Part shown: positions 27,541-37,475 of the stretch, in pieces
Position numbering within the stretch: position 1 is the stretch's first letter
How the letters are laid out: each line of letters opens with the position of its first letter
From: Salinimonas chungwhensis DSM 16280
Lineage (GTDB): Bacteria; Pseudomonadota; Gammaproteobacteria; Enterobacterales; Alteromonadaceae
Direction: 5' to 3'
DNA: 64,000 bases
Assembly: GCF_000378185.1 (NCBI RefSeq)
Contig: NZ_KB899383.1
Span: 62,001 to 126,000 of the forward strand
Program-made: the position numbers and the translations under genes
Notes under the pieces: generated by a model
What the model saw: the letters and a program-made list of their open reading frames with translations, nothing else
What the model was told of the DNA's origin: nothing
Databases searched by the model: none

Positions 27541-28565
27541 GGCGATTCCGTATCCATCAGCGCCAGCTGGCTGAGCATAATCAGACTGGCTGAGTAATAA
27601 TCCTGCTCATCGCCAAGCATAATTTGCGGCTTCCTGACTGATTTTCCTGCCCGATAGGCAACCACGTCGGCCACAGTAGCCATACCTTTAGACCAGCTAT
27701 GATCGGCGGTGTTGCCATTTTTGACATCCACGGTAGCTGGCACGGCTTGCTGATCGTAAAAATTTAGAAAAGAGCTTAACAGTGAATTATCAAACTGTTT
27801 TTGCCAGACCACATGCAATGGGATGCGACAGGCGTTATAACCATAGTCTGTATGCAGGGTGTTTTGCAGATGCAGCTCACCGTCTTTATAGCTGACCCAA
27901 TCAGCCGGTAATTTCCAGTTGCCCCACCGGGCCTGCTTTAACAGGATTTGGCCCTGTTCACTGAGCTGCTGCCAGACTGGCTGGTTAGTAAGTGCGTAAA
28001 AGTCGGAAAATGCAGGAAAAATCCAGTACGACAAGTTCAGTTGCAGACCATCATCGTTCATAAACCCGGCTTCACCAGGCAACAACAAAGGTTGTCCCTG
28101 CCGGGTCACTATCAATTTGTCTTCTATGGCATTAAGGATCGTTATAGCCTGTTGGCGATAGGTTTGGCTCCCCCATACCTGGGCGGCACGGTAGAGGGCC
28201 CAGGCAATCAGCACATCGCCGTCGCTGGCGTTATTCGGATCATCCACGCAGGCTGCGCTATACTCAGGACAAGGCCGGTATCGCCAGCTGAACAGCCCAT
28301 CATCACGTTGCAGGGTGACCCGTGTCCAACGCCATAGTTCATCAAAGCGGGTTTTATCTCCGGCAACGGCGGCAAACAGCATTCCATAGCCCTGCCCTTC
28401 ACTATGGGATATACCGTCATTCCCCGTATCCACAATTCTGCCGTCTTCATAAAACCGCTGCGCAAATACCTGCCAATCCTTGGCAAAGGGCGTTTGGTTT
28501 TTTTCACTGCAACTAGTGAGCACGAGCCCGGCAATGATGATCAGCGCATAATTAAGCAACCGCAT
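27537..28565 (-). CDS. bcsZ: Endo-1,4-beta-glucanase BcsZ (GH8), predicted lipoprotein
   Basis: 342 residues from ATG 28565 (overlaps the bcsB stop as TAATG; a GTG at 28571 is possible). Hydrolyses beta-1,4-glucan during cellulose export. GH8 landmarks are SHSEGQGYGML, with the catalytic acid Glu56, and NASDGDVLIAWAL, with the Asp pair. The N-terminus is a hydrophobic helix followed by LTSC, a convincing lipobox. E. coli BcsZ is a soluble periplasmic enzyme, so lipid anchoring would be a difference. It overlaps bcsC by 4 bases. Confidence 0.92.
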   Translation of the reverse strand: MRLLNYALIIIAGLVLTSCSEKNQTPFAKDWQVFAQRFYEDGRIVDTGNDGISHSEGQGYGMLFAAVAGDKTRFDELWRWTRVTLQRDDGLFSWRYRPCPEYSAACVDDPNNASDGDVLIAWALYRAAQVWGSQTYRQQAITILNAIEDKLIVTRQGQPLLLPGEAGFMNDDGLQLNLSYWIFPAFSDFYALTNQPVWQQLSEQGQILLKQARWGNWKLPADWVSYKDGELHLQNTLHTDYGYNACRIPLHVVWQKQFDNSLLSSFLNFYDQQAVPATVDVKNGNTADHSWSKGMATVADVVAYRAGKSVRKPQIMLGDEQDYYSASLIMLSQLALMDTESP

Positions 28566-30835
28566 TACCACTGCTCCGTGATGGTCTGGTTACGTCGGCG
28601 CAGCAATACGGCGGCGATAAGTGTACTAAAAATAATGATGAGAGCCACACCGATTAACCAGTACCAGGGATTATTCGACATCCACATCCTTAATGCCAGC
28701 CAATCACTTCCCGGTTCACCCACTTCGAATTGTTCAGCAACCTGCATGGCTAGCAATGGCCTGTCCGCACTTCTCCAGCTGAAAAAATCACCGGCTAGTT
28801 GCCCCCATAAGCTCAGGCTCACCAAGTCATCGACTCGCTGAGTAAGCACAGCTGGTGTTTCTGCAGCAATAATATACACACTACCAGGGTCATCGGCAGC
28901 CGGGTTTTTTTGCGCCACCAGCACAGCCATATCGTTTAGACCGCTTTGTTGTTCTGTCATTCCCTGTATCCGCAGCGGTGAATGGTCGGTATCTTTTGTA
29001 ACTTCTCGGATCCGGTTGTGCAGCTCGTTTTGCAAACGATAGGGCCAGCGTTTGGTAGCCGCTACTGACGCGTTATAGGTTGATGAAAAGCTATCGGGCA
29101 GTGTATCTGGCGTGGCCAGCACAATAGCATTACTGGTCAGCGTTTTCGGGAACTCAGCAAAAAGCTCAATATCAGGTAGCGGCGTGCCGGCGGTTTGAGC
29201 CAATTTAGCGATAAGTGTCAGCGCCGCGCCGGTCATGGCTTGATCGGTGAGATAAACACCAACCTGATTGGGATCGTTATATCGGGCAAATGGATAGGCG
29301 GTATCTTTAAACAGCTTAAGACTTGGCTGTGTGGCTACCTGACCAGCCGCCGGCAACGTGACGGAGGAGCTGTTGCTAATTTGAAAAATCAGGTGAGAGC
29401 CACTGATATTATCGCACGCCTGGCCGGTGACGGGCGCACGCTGAGTAACCACGAACGCAATATCGTTCATCCCGCCGTGCAGATGACGGGCCGGAACAGT
29501 CACTTGATAATCCTGAAAAAACTCACCATTAGGGGTATCTAGTGTTAATCCATGCACCAGTTCATCGTTTACCAGAATATTCATCATAGAACCTGGCCCA
29601 AACGCAGCGCCGTAACCAAAATCAAGGGTAAGATCTAAGCCAGCGTTTTCTGGTACGTAAAAGTCTGCCGGCAGCAATAGCTTAATGTGCTCAGAGAAAC
29701 TGTTCTCACCGCGCATCGTAATATCGGCCTGCCCCAGCCGGGCGAATGTATAGGTAAAGCCAGGTTGTAGTATGTTGGTAGGCAGCGGCGATATGTCGGT
29801 GGTTTGTCTTAAGATAGTGGTATCTTCATCGGGGTTCAGCGTATCGTCCATCAAACCCAGCGTAAGCGCAGCCTGTTGAACCTGCTGAGCATTTTGACCC
29901 GAAACCACCAAACGGGTGGACGCTGCAACCAGTGTCTGGGAGCCGACTTTCAGCGCAGGTGTCTTTTCGATGCCTACAAATGCCCCGGTGATTCTTTGTT
30001 GAATTTCATTACCCAGGAAGGGCTTAAGGGCAGCCTTGGTGCCTATCAGTACATGCAGCCGCTCACCAGCCCCACGATTCCCCAGGTACCAACTGCTTTG
30101 GTAGTAGTTTTGAGAAAGCGCCTCATCCCATTGTCTGTCACCTGGCAGTTCAGGCGCCGGCGACGTTGCATCGACGCGCTGATAGCTGACCTTTAATGGC
30201 TTATATTGATTGCGTAGTGCCAGAGCCTGGGCAACCAAAGGTACACTCTGCGTGTAGCTTGCTTGTGTATCCCCCGCGGCGGTTACTAAAGTGACACTCT
30301 CCTGCCCCCCAATACCCGGTGAGAAAAACCCTGATAAATCCCTTAACAAAGGTTGCTCAACAGTATTTTCAGTAGTAATCGATAATGATGAGGCGTAAAG
30401 ATTAATCTCACTCCATAGTTCCGGGGCGGAAGCGTCTACGCACTGATTCCCATAATGCTGGCTGACTGCAAAGGTCAGTGCGTTGAACCCTGACCGCCAC
30501 AATTCTGTGGGGATAGCGACATCTGCACTGATATTGGGGCGCTCTGGATCCATATTGATCTGCCCGATAGTCGCATTATTAAAACGGACATTTAAAATGG
30601 AACGCGGTTTAATCAACGCCCGGGAACTTACTGCTTTAATTTTTATCGAGCTGGTGGTAACCGACTGCCCGGCCGCCAAGGGTATCGATAAGGTTGCAGC
30701 GGCCTGTTGTCCCTGTAATCGTAGCGTACTGTCTCCGGGGTAAAATGAAGACAGACGCTCTGATATAGTTTGCTCAGCAGCGGCGGCAAAACTCATCCAC
30801 ACCGCCAGTAACGCCCCTGTAAGTATGACTTTCAT
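28565..30835 (-). CDS. bcsB: Cellulose synthase periplasmic regulatory subunit BcsB
   Basis: 756 residues with a signal peptide (to about AAAA). Two repeats of carbohydrate-binding and ferredoxin-like domains make up the periplasmic part (LRLQGQQAAATLSIPL near the start, DLTLDFGYGAAFGPGSMMNI in the middle). A C-terminal transmembrane helix (about 725-747) ends in RRRNQ. BcsB binds the emerging glucan and is required for BcsA activity through that helix. It overlaps the bcsA end by 4 bases and the bcsZ start by one base, within a coupled bcsA-B-Z-C operon. Confidence 0.93.
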   Translation of the reverse strand: MKVILTGALLAVWMSFAAAAEQTISERLSSFYPGDSTLRLQGQQAAATLSIPLAAGQSVTTSSIKIKAVSSRALIKPRSILNVRFNNATIGQINMDPERPNISADVAIPTELWRSGFNALTFAVSQHYGNQCVDASAPELWSEINLYASSLSITTENTVEQPLLRDLSGFFSPGIGGQESVTLVTAAGDTQASYTQSVPLVAQALALRNQYKPLKVSYQRVDATSPAPELPGDRQWDEALSQNYYQSSWYLGNRGAGERLHVLIGTKAALKPFLGNEIQQRITGAFVGIEKTPALKVGSQTLVAASTRLVVSGQNAQQVQQAALTLGLMDDTLNPDEDTTILRQTTDISPLPTNILQPGFTYTFARLGQADITMRGENSFSEHIKLLLPADFYVPENAGLDLTLDFGYGAAFGPGSMMNILVNDELVHGLTLDTPNGEFFQDYQVTVPARHLHGGMNDIAFVVTQRAPVTGQACDNISGSHLIFQISNSSSVTLPAAGQVATQPSLKLFKDTAYPFARYNDPNQVGVYLTDQAMTGAALTLIAKLAQTAGTPLPDIELFAEFPKTLTSNAIVLATPDTLPDSFSSTYNASVAATKRWPYRLQNELHNRIREVTKDTDHSPLRIQGMTEQQSGLNDMAVLVAQKNPAADDPGSVYIIAAETPAVLTQRVDDLVSLSLWGQLAGDFFSWRSADRPLLAMQVAEQFEVGEPGSDWLALRMWMSNNPWYWLIGVALIIIFSTLIAAVLLRRRNQTITEQW

Positions 30836-33045
30836 TTATTTGATCCCTGCACTTCTTTGTTTTGCGTCCAAAGACGCCTGAGCTGCATCCAGCTATGTTG
30901 AATGACAGGCCTGAAGCTTACTTTAAGCACATGTCTGAACCCGAACCAGTAGGAAATGGGACGCATTCTGCGCCGCTGGAAACTCTGCCAGCGACGGCTG
31001 TCCCCCATGGTATAAGCGATAATACTGTCCCATATTTTATCTGACTCACGGATAAACTGAAATCGCACGATGCCCGTTTCTCTATCATAAAATAGTAACT
31101 GACAGGGCAATATAACATTGGCTCTGGCCGATTCAGACCAACTGATGAGCGACACAAATTCAGGTAGCTGCTGCCATTTTGCCTGCAACCTGACTCTGGC
31201 TCCGCCTAACGACATATCCTGAATGTGCCCTACCCAGGCCCGCCCATCTTCACTTTGCAGCGTGACCTCGTCACTTGCTGGTAGTCGGGACTGTGCTCTG
31301 ACCTGGCGGCGCTCCACCAGCACCCCCAGCACACTGATTAACAATATCAGATTGAACACATTCCATAGTAATACAACAACCGTCAGTTCCCGCGTGAGTG
31401 ATTCATTAATCAGCTTATCAAGCCCGGCAACCGTGCCGGCCAATGTCAACGCTATAAGGGCATAAAATACTGAAGACAACGGCGAGATAAAGTTATCTTG
31501 CAAGCTGGCCCCTTTCGGCGTTACCACAAAAGAGGGCGCCTTACGATTGCGGAATACTTTGGTGAGCGCCCGAAAAGTGAAGATACACTGAAGTATTTCA
31601 TAAAGCTCTGATACCAATGGCCATCGCGTGCGGCCAAAAAGTAAGGTCGACAACTGATAAGTCGCAATCACATGGGGAATTGTATAAGCCAGTATTTCCA
31701 TCAGCGAGGCGCGATATATTTGTAATCCAAACACCAGATAGGCCAATGGCATGAACAAAAATATGATACGAGCAAAAGGAAACAGCCAGAAAAGAATCGA
31801 ACTCAAATATCCAAAACGCTGAAACCAGGATAACCCGGTCGCGTTGTGAGGCTTTTTAAGTAGCAGAATTTGTGTCATGCCTTGCGCCCAGCGCATGCGC
31901 TGCTGAATAAATGCATCGAGGGTTTCGGGCGCCAGGCCACTGACCATTGGACGGTTAACATACACTGATTCATAGCCCCGGGCGTGCAAATCAAATGCGG
32001 TTTCGGCATCTTCGGTAACCGACTGACCAGACAGGCCTTCGACTTCATTCAGATGCGCCCGGCGTAGGACTGCCGCCGAACCACAAAAAAAAGACGCGTT
32101 CCAGAAATCGAGTCCACGCTGTATGGTCCCGTAAAACATATCGTTTTCTGACGGCATGCGCGTGAATGCGGAAAAATAATTGCGCTCAACCGGATCCGGA
32201 TTAGCCATAAAATGGGGCGTTTGCACCAAAAATGTTTTCGGATTAGAAAGCATCCACGGCACGGTATAATTCAGGAAATCTGCGGTAGGAACATGGTCAG
32301 CGTCCAGTATGACGATTAGCTCACCACTGGTGAAATGCAGTGCATGGTTTACATTACCGGCTTTGGCTCGCTCATTTTTATCACGGCTCAGATAATTCGC
32401 CCCCACCCGCTCACACAGCAGTTTTAGTTTTTCTGCCCGCTGCGTCGCTTCTTGTGCAGCCATTTCATTTTGCTGTGAACGCTTTTGTAATGTTCCGCCA
32501 TCATCCAACAGATAAACACGCAGCTTATCCGCCGGGTAATGCATTTGCTTCGCTGCCCGCAGCGTCACTTCAATGATATCTTCAGATTCATTATAAGTAG
32601 GCACCAGAATATCCACCGAAGGCAAGGTCTGTGGGTCTGTCTGGTCAAGAGTTTTATCTGGTCGGGCAAGGGGGTGAATATTGACCAGACAACTGATAAG
32701 GTGGGTAATCCCTGCGTATATTTCAGCCAGAAACAACAACCACATCCCAATCATGGAAAGAATGTCTGTCGTTTCCAGAGAGTAAAGTCCCCGCCACATC
32801 AGATAACGCAGCGTTAATGACAGACCCACCAGCAACGCAAACAAACGAAAATAGTGGCGATATTTATGGTAATGAGAGGATTCGATAGCGCAGAAATGGA
32901 TAAGTAGTATCAGGCTGTAAGAAGCCACAATTTGCCCTGTCGAATCCATGGGAATCAACAACGCGATACTCAATACTATAAGGCAGAAAAGGAAAAACAC
33001 ATTAAAGCTTAAAAAAGCCTGCTTTCCTTTGTGGCTTCTTACCAA
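30832..33045 (-). CDS. bcsA: Cellulose synthase catalytic subunit BcsA with PilZ domain
   Basis: 737 residues from TTG 33045 (no ATG before residue 33). Makes beta-1,4-glucan from UDP-glucose and extrudes it through its own membrane channel. Family 2 glycosyltransferase motifs are complete: DDG (181-183), DAD (248-250), FFCGS (319-323), TED (344-346) and QRMRW (382-386). Transmembrane helices flank the catalytic domain. A C-terminal PilZ domain from about residue 577 has RRQVR and DMSLGGA, the RxxxR and D/NxSxxG motifs that bind cyclic di-GMP, so activity should be controlled by that messenger. First synthase gene of the operon. Confidence 0.95.
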   Translation of the reverse strand: MVRSHKGKQAFLSFNVFFLFCLIVLSIALLIPMDSTGQIVASYSLILLIHFCAIESSHYHKYRHYFRLFALLVGLSLTLRYLMWRGLYSLETTDILSMIGMWLLFLAEIYAGITHLISCLVNIHPLARPDKTLDQTDPQTLPSVDILVPTYNESEDIIEVTLRAAKQMHYPADKLRVYLLDDGGTLQKRSQQNEMAAQEATQRAEKLKLLCERVGANYLSRDKNERAKAGNVNHALHFTSGELIVILDADHVPTADFLNYTVPWMLSNPKTFLVQTPHFMANPDPVERNYFSAFTRMPSENDMFYGTIQRGLDFWNASFFCGSAAVLRRAHLNEVEGLSGQSVTEDAETAFDLHARGYESVYVNRPMVSGLAPETLDAFIQQRMRWAQGMTQILLLKKPHNATGLSWFQRFGYLSSILFWLFPFARIIFLFMPLAYLVFGLQIYRASLMEILAYTIPHVIATYQLSTLLFGRTRWPLVSELYEILQCIFTFRALTKVFRNRKAPSFVVTPKGASLQDNFISPLSSVFYALIALTLAGTVAGLDKLINESLTRELTVVVLLWNVFNLILLISVLGVLVERRQVRAQSRLPASDEVTLQSEDGRAWVGHIQDMSLGGARVRLQAKWQQLPEFVSLISWSESARANVILPCQLLFYDRETGIVRFQFIRESDKIWDSIIAYTMGDSRRWQSFQRRRMRPISYWFGFRHVLKVSFRPVIQHSWMQLRRLWTQNKEVQGSNK

Positions 33046-33046
33046 A

Positions 33047-33532
33047 TCAGATGTCCGTCAGTAACACCCTGGTAACCGTCGTGTAGGTGCTGCGATTGAT
33101 AAGCACAAGCGCGTCATCTTTATATTCAACTTCGTGATTGCTCTCGTAAAATTTACGGGACAGATAATCACGATGGCGGCGGCACTCCTTGCAAAAATAG
33201 AGACTGGCAGGCAGTGTAAGTATTCCCAGCAATATCACACTAACCTCTACAGCGAATACCCACGGCGGCAAAACAGGTGCTGTGTAAAGAGAAAAACTCA
33301 GCATTAATGTGGCTATCACTATAAGGGTGAGTGAAAATGCACGCAAGCGATTCGCCCGGTGGAGCGAAATTTCAGCCTTTAGTAGTAGGCTTAGCCTGCT
33401 TTTCCACCGCTGTTGAAGACTTTTCCCGGATACCTGACCATCATGCAGACGCACCCGTTCGCGGCGAAATAATGGTGTAACATTATTTGGCGATGTTACC
33501 GGTGTTGAATGCGATGTTCCATCACGTTGCAT
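33047..33532 (-). CDS. Two-TM protein upstream of bcsA, unknown
   Basis: 161 residues from ATG 33532; a TTG at 33562 would add ten residues. A basic cytoplasmic N-terminus of about 75 residues (RERVRLHDGQ, RWKSRLSLLLKAE) precedes two transmembrane helices (about 70-92 and 96-115). A Cys-x2-Cys-like KECRRHRDYLSRKFYE stretch and a polar tail follow. It is not a known Bcs accessory protein (BcsQ, BcsR, BcsD, BcsE, BcsF, BcsG). It ends 1 base before the bcsA start, so it belongs to the operon and is a candidate accessory factor. Confidence 0.6.
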   Translation of the reverse strand: MQRDGTSHSTPVTSPNNVTPLFRRERVRLHDGQVSGKSLQQRWKSRLSLLLKAEISLHRANRLRAFSLTLIVIATLMLSFSLYTAPVLPPWVFAVEVSVILLGILTLPASLYFCKECRRHRDYLSRKFYESNHEVEYKDDALVLINRSTYTTVTRVLLTDI

Positions 33533-33797
33533 GAAGAAGTACCCTGACTTTACCTGCAACAAGTTTAAAAAAGATCTGGCTGACTATAAATTGCACAGGC
33601 AATACGCGGTTATAGCTTTCTATACCCGATTACTACCTTTGATGTATTGCCCTGTTGAACGCATCATAGCGGTTAGACGAATGATGGCAAAAGCTGATAA
33701 AAAATCAGAATTGTGACCCGCACAATCAAATAGCTGAATGATAAGTCATCTAAGTGTATGGCGCTAACCAAGCCGCTAACAGCCCGTCACTGCCTAC

Positions 33798-34523
33798 TCA
33801 AAAGGCCAGATAAAATGGCTGACAGAGCGTTTTATATTGCTGCGTATACTGTCCGTTTTCGTCTCTTATGATCAACACCTCATGCTGCGGGATAGCCAGC
33901 TCTTTGCTAAAGCGATAGGCGGTCACGTGAGGTACAGCTCCAGCGTGATTATACACTGTCAGTTCGCGCGTTAAATGCCAGCCCTCTTGTTGTGCGGCCG
34001 ACAATGTAACGGCACGCTGAGCGCAAGGGTATAAACAGTACAGACTTGCGGTTGGCATAGAAACACGTGCAGCATGGGCAAACAGCATTTCGGGAGTAAG
34101 GCTGGGTTGCTGGCGTGCCAGCTGTCGCTCATGTGATTGGCGCAGATGAGGTTTAGTGCCTGCATTGGTATCACGGAAATAAGGCGGATTACATATGATG
34201 GCATCAAAAGGTTCATCGAATACCGCATTTTTAAGATCGCACCGAAAGACTGAAATACGTTGCGGCCACGGACTGTTACCCACATTCTGTTTAGCTTGAG
34301 TGACCGCGTTATTATCAATATCTATAGCGGTAATATGGCGCCGCTGGGGGTTTTCCTGGCAGACCATGAGAGAGAGAATTGCTGTACCACAGCCAATATC
34401 CAGTACCCGGCAGGTAGGCGGCATCGTCGCCCAGCTTCCTAAAATAAGGCTATCTGTGCTGACCTTCATAGCACACATATCCTGGGCGATAGAAAACTGT
34501 TTGCAGCGAAACCCCCGTCCCAT
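33798..34523 (-). CDS. trmN6: tRNA1(Val) (adenine(37)-N6)-methyltransferase
   Basis: 241 residues. YfiC/TrmN6 type: methylates N6 of A37 next to the anticodon of tRNA1(Val), using SAM. The N-terminal FRCKQFSIAQDMCAMKVSTDS is characteristic; the SAM site is VLDIGCGTAIL and the catalytic tetrapeptide is NPPY (112-115). The start lies 3 bases after the stop of the upstream NAD(P)-binding gene, so both are probably one operon. Confidence 0.92.
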   Translation of the reverse strand: MGRGFRCKQFSIAQDMCAMKVSTDSLILGSWATMPPTCRVLDIGCGTAILSLMVCQENPQRRHITAIDIDNNAVTQAKQNVGNSPWPQRISVFRCDLKNAVFDEPFDAIICNPPYFRDTNAGTKPHLRQSHERQLARQQPSLTPEMLFAHAARVSMPTASLYCLYPCAQRAVTLSAAQQEGWHLTRELTVYNHAGAVPHVTAYRFSKELAIPQHEVLIIRDENGQYTQQYKTLCQPFYLAF

Positions 34524-34526
34524 GAA

Positions 34527-35156
34527 CTAAAACCGGTGTAATTGAATCATCTTTGATGCTACCTCTGGCGCATAGGCTGGCCGGTACTTTTTCAACCGCC
34601 CCACCAGCAACCTGCGTAGCACAGGCGCAAACCTTTGACCCCAATCCTCCAGCCGGCGAGACTCTTCGCGCTTGCCAAGCAGAAGTGAAGGGCGAACGGC
34701 AACCGCGTGGTTAAGTTGTGGCATACGCATGATGGCATTTTCCAGCTCGCCTTTCACTCTAAGATAGAAATGCTTACTTTTGGCATCTGCGCCTACGGAT
34801 GAAATCCAGACAAAGCTCTGGCAACGCTGGGCACGGGCAAGTTGCGCGGCAATATGAACATATTCAAAGTCGACTTTTCGGAATGCCGCGCGGCTCCCTG
34901 CCGCTTTAAGCGTAGTACCCAGGCAGCAGTACACATGATCGACGCTGAAGTACCCCTGATAATCCTGTAACGCGGCGAAATCAATAACTATAGGTGTAAG
35001 TTTTTTGTCAGGGTCATCAAAAAAACGATCGGACAGTGGCCGCCGCACCAGACAAATAACCTGTTCGTAGCGGCTGTCTTTTAAGAGTTGTTGTACCAGG
35101 GCCCGGCCAACTAAACCGGTCGCGCCCAGTACTAAAGCTGTTTTATTGCCACTCAC
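34527..35156 (-). CDS. NAD(P)-binding Rossmann protein (HTATIP2/YbjT-like)
   Basis: 209 residues. GATGLVGRALV is the nucleotide loop; VYCCLGTTLKAAGS and FVWISSVGADAKS match the atypical SDR group around HTATIP2 and bacterial semialdehyde-like oxidoreductases. There is no classical YxxxK, but a YLRVKGELE motif stands in its place. Substrate unknown. Upstream partner of trmN6, divergent from the S9 peptidase gene 56 bases away. Confidence 0.8.
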   Translation of the reverse strand: MSGNKTALVLGATGLVGRALVQQLLKDSRYEQVICLVRRPLSDRFFDDPDKKLTPIVIDFAALQDYQGYFSVDHVYCCLGTTLKAAGSRAAFRKVDFEYVHIAAQLARAQRCQSFVWISSVGADAKSKHFYLRVKGELENAIMRMPQLNHAVAVRPSLLLGKREESRRLEDWGQRFAPVLRRLLVGRLKKYRPAYAPEVASKMIQLHRF

Positions 35157-35212
35157 GTTATGTCATCCTGTATCGCATCAAAAACCATCCACAGCGTAAA
35201 GCGTAGATAATA

Positions 35213-37420
35213 ATGAAAAAAGCGTTAATGATTGGAGCCATTATGCTCAGTAGTGCCGTTTCGGCTAACACGCTCACTATCGAGCGAATTTTTGAATCAC
35301 CGTCTTTAGATGGTAATGCCCCTCGTGATCTTAAAGTATCTCCTGACGGACAGCGAGTAACTTTTTTGAAAGGCAAAGAGTCGGATTACGACCAGCTCGA
35401 TTTATGGGAGTATCATATTAAGTCGGGCAAAACACAGATGTTGTTTGATTCTCAGTCCTTACAGTCTGGCGATGAAGAGCTCTCTGACGAAGAAAAAGCG
35501 CGGCGCGAGCGTATGCGTTTGTCTGGCTCAGGCATTGTCAGCTACCAGTGGTCACAAGACGGCAAGGCACTGCTTTTCCCTCTTGGCGGAGATGTTTACT
35601 ACCATCGGCTGGGTGAAGAAGGCGCAAAACAGCTACTTAATACGGAAGCGTTTGAAACCGATATTAAGATCTCTCCCAAAGGAACATACATCTCGTTTAT
35701 CCGCGACCAGAACTTGTTTATTAAAAATGTTCGCACCGGTGAGGAACGCGCTATCACCACCGAAGGCGGGGATACCATAAAAATGGGCATGGCGGAGTTC
35801 GTGGCGCAGGAAGAGATGGGTCGTATGACCGGTTACTGGTGGGCGCCGGATGAAAGTCATATCGCATTTACCAAAGTCGACGAAGCCCCCGTTGATGTCA
35901 TCACACGTTCTGAAATTTACGCGGACGAGATAAAAACGATAGAACAACGCTATCCTAAAGCCGGCACCGATAACGTAAATATCAAACTTGCAGTTGAAAA
36001 TATTAAAACAAAGAAACGGCAGTGGATCGATCTGGGTGAGGATGAAGATATTTATCTGGCTCGCGGAAAGTGGATGCCTGACAGCAAAACATTTACCTAC
36101 CAGTGGCAAGCTCGCGACCAACAAACGCTTGAACTTCGCGCGTATGACGTGAGCACCGGTAAGCAAAATGTCCTGTTAACTGAATCCAGTGACACCTGGG
36201 TCAACCTGCACGAAGATCTGACCTTTTTGAAAAATTCTGATCAGTTTATCTGGGCCTCTGAACGTGATGGGTTTAAACATCTTTATCTGTATACAAAAAG
36301 CGGCGAGTTAGTAAAACAGCTTACACAGGGTAACTGGGTAGTCGATAAAGTTCGGGCAGTGAATGAAAATGACGGATTGATTTACTTTACCGGGCGCAAA
36401 GACACCCCACTAGAACGTCATTTGTACTCGGTCGATTTGCAGGGTAATGATGTTAAACGTATCTCGCGTCGCGATGGTTATCATGAGATAAACTTTGCTA
36501 CCGACGCGTCCATCTATGTTGATGAATTCTCTACGGCAAATCGTCCGCCTCAGGTTAGCTTGCATAATGCCAGCGGCGAACAGATTACGTGGCTGGAAGA
36601 AAATAAACTGGACCAGAATCATCCGCTAACCCCCTATCTTGACAGCTGGAATGAACCTGAGTTTGGTACCCTGACTACCGATGATGACGCAACGCTGTAT
36701 TACCGTCTTTACAAACCGGCAGATACCAGCAAAAAACGCCCGGCGATTGTCTATCTGTACGGCGGCCCGCACGCGCAGGTAGTTACCAATAAATGGGGCG
36801 GTAACCGTGGGTTACTCATGCAATACTGGGTAGATCAGGGATACGTCGTCTTTTCGGTGGACAATCGCGGTTCAAATTATCGCGGCAAAGCCTTTGAGGA
36901 TCCGATCTATAAAAAAATGGGTACCGTTGAGGTAGACGATCAGGTGGCCGGCGTAAAATTCCTGCGTTCACTTGACTATGTCGACCCTGAACGTATTGGT
37001 GTTCATGGTCATAGTTACGGCGGCTACATGACCCTTATGACCATGTTCAAGGCTGGTGAATACTTCAAGGCCGGCGTTTCCGGCGCCCCGGTAACAGACT
37101 GGCGGTTGTATGATACACACTACACTGAGCGCTACATGGGTAACCCGGCTACCGATGAGCAAGCCTATACTGATTCTTCTGTTTTTCCCTATGCTGAAGG
37201 GCTTAGCGGGCCGCTGCTGATATATCATGGAATGGCGGACGACAATGTGCTGTTTACGCACAGCACACGTCTGTATAAGCATTTACAGGATATGGCCAAG
37301 CCCTTTGAAACCATGGATTATCCGGGTAAAAAACATAGTATACGGGGCAAGCAAACAGGCACGCATCTGTACAAAACAATTACCAACTTTTTCAACCGGA
37401 ATTTACATCCTGAGAAATAA
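35213..37420 (+). CDS. Secreted prolyl oligopeptidase-family peptidase (DPP IV-like, S9B)
   Basis: 735 residues with a signal peptide (to about AVSA). The N-terminal beta-propeller has the AEFVAQEEMGRMTGYWW block, whose Glu pair binds the free amino terminus of substrates in DPP IV. The C-terminal alpha/beta hydrolase has GHSYGG with catalytic Ser601, an Asp in MADDNVL and a His in KKHSIRG. It should release dipeptides with proline or alanine at position 2, in the periplasm. It ends at its own terminator. Confidence 0.9.
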   Translation: MKKALMIGAIMLSSAVSANTLTIERIFESPSLDGNAPRDLKVSPDGQRVTFLKGKESDYDQLDLWEYHIKSGKTQMLFDSQSLQSGDEELSDEEKARRERMRLSGSGIVSYQWSQDGKALLFPLGGDVYYHRLGEEGAKQLLNTEAFETDIKISPKGTYISFIRDQNLFIKNVRTGEERAITTEGGDTIKMGMAEFVAQEEMGRMTGYWWAPDESHIAFTKVDEAPVDVITRSEIYADEIKTIEQRYPKAGTDNVNIKLAVENIKTKKRQWIDLGEDEDIYLARGKWMPDSKTFTYQWQARDQQTLELRAYDVSTGKQNVLLTESSDTWVNLHEDLTFLKNSDQFIWASERDGFKHLYLYTKSGELVKQLTQGNWVVDKVRAVNENDGLIYFTGRKDTPLERHLYSVDLQGNDVKRISRRDGYHEINFATDASIYVDEFSTANRPPQVSLHNASGEQITWLEENKLDQNHPLTPYLDSWNEPEFGTLTTDDDATLYYRLYKPADTSKKRPAIVYLYGGPHAQVVTNKWGGNRGLLMQYWVDQGYVVFSVDNRGSNYRGKAFEDPIYKKMGTVEVDDQVAGVKFLRSLDYVDPERIGVHGHSYGGYMTLMTMFKAGEYFKAGVSGAPVTDWRLYDTHYTERYMGNPATDEQAYTDSSVFPYAEGLSGPLLIYHGMADDNVLFTHSTRLYKHLQDMAKPFETMDYPGKKHSIRGKQTGTHLYKTITNFFNRNLHPEK

Positions 37421-37440
37421 ATTTTTCTCTTTTCAGGAAA

Positions 37441-37475
37441 AAAGGCAAAGGCATCACAACCTTTGCTTTTTTTTT
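37441..37475 (+). terminator. Rho-independent terminator of the S9 peptidase gene
   Basis: A 7-bp stem GCAAAGG/CCTTTGC (37445-37451, 37460-37466) is followed by nine T. Confidence 0.8.

Noticed and set aside
33531-33716. Plus-strand 61-residue frame MKKYPDF...
   Set aside because: Starts opposite the two-TM bcs-operon gene and has no ribosome site or terminator; probably chance, though it cannot be fully excluded.
35633-36166. Minus-strand 177-residue frame
   Set aside because: Shadow of the S9 peptidase propeller region.
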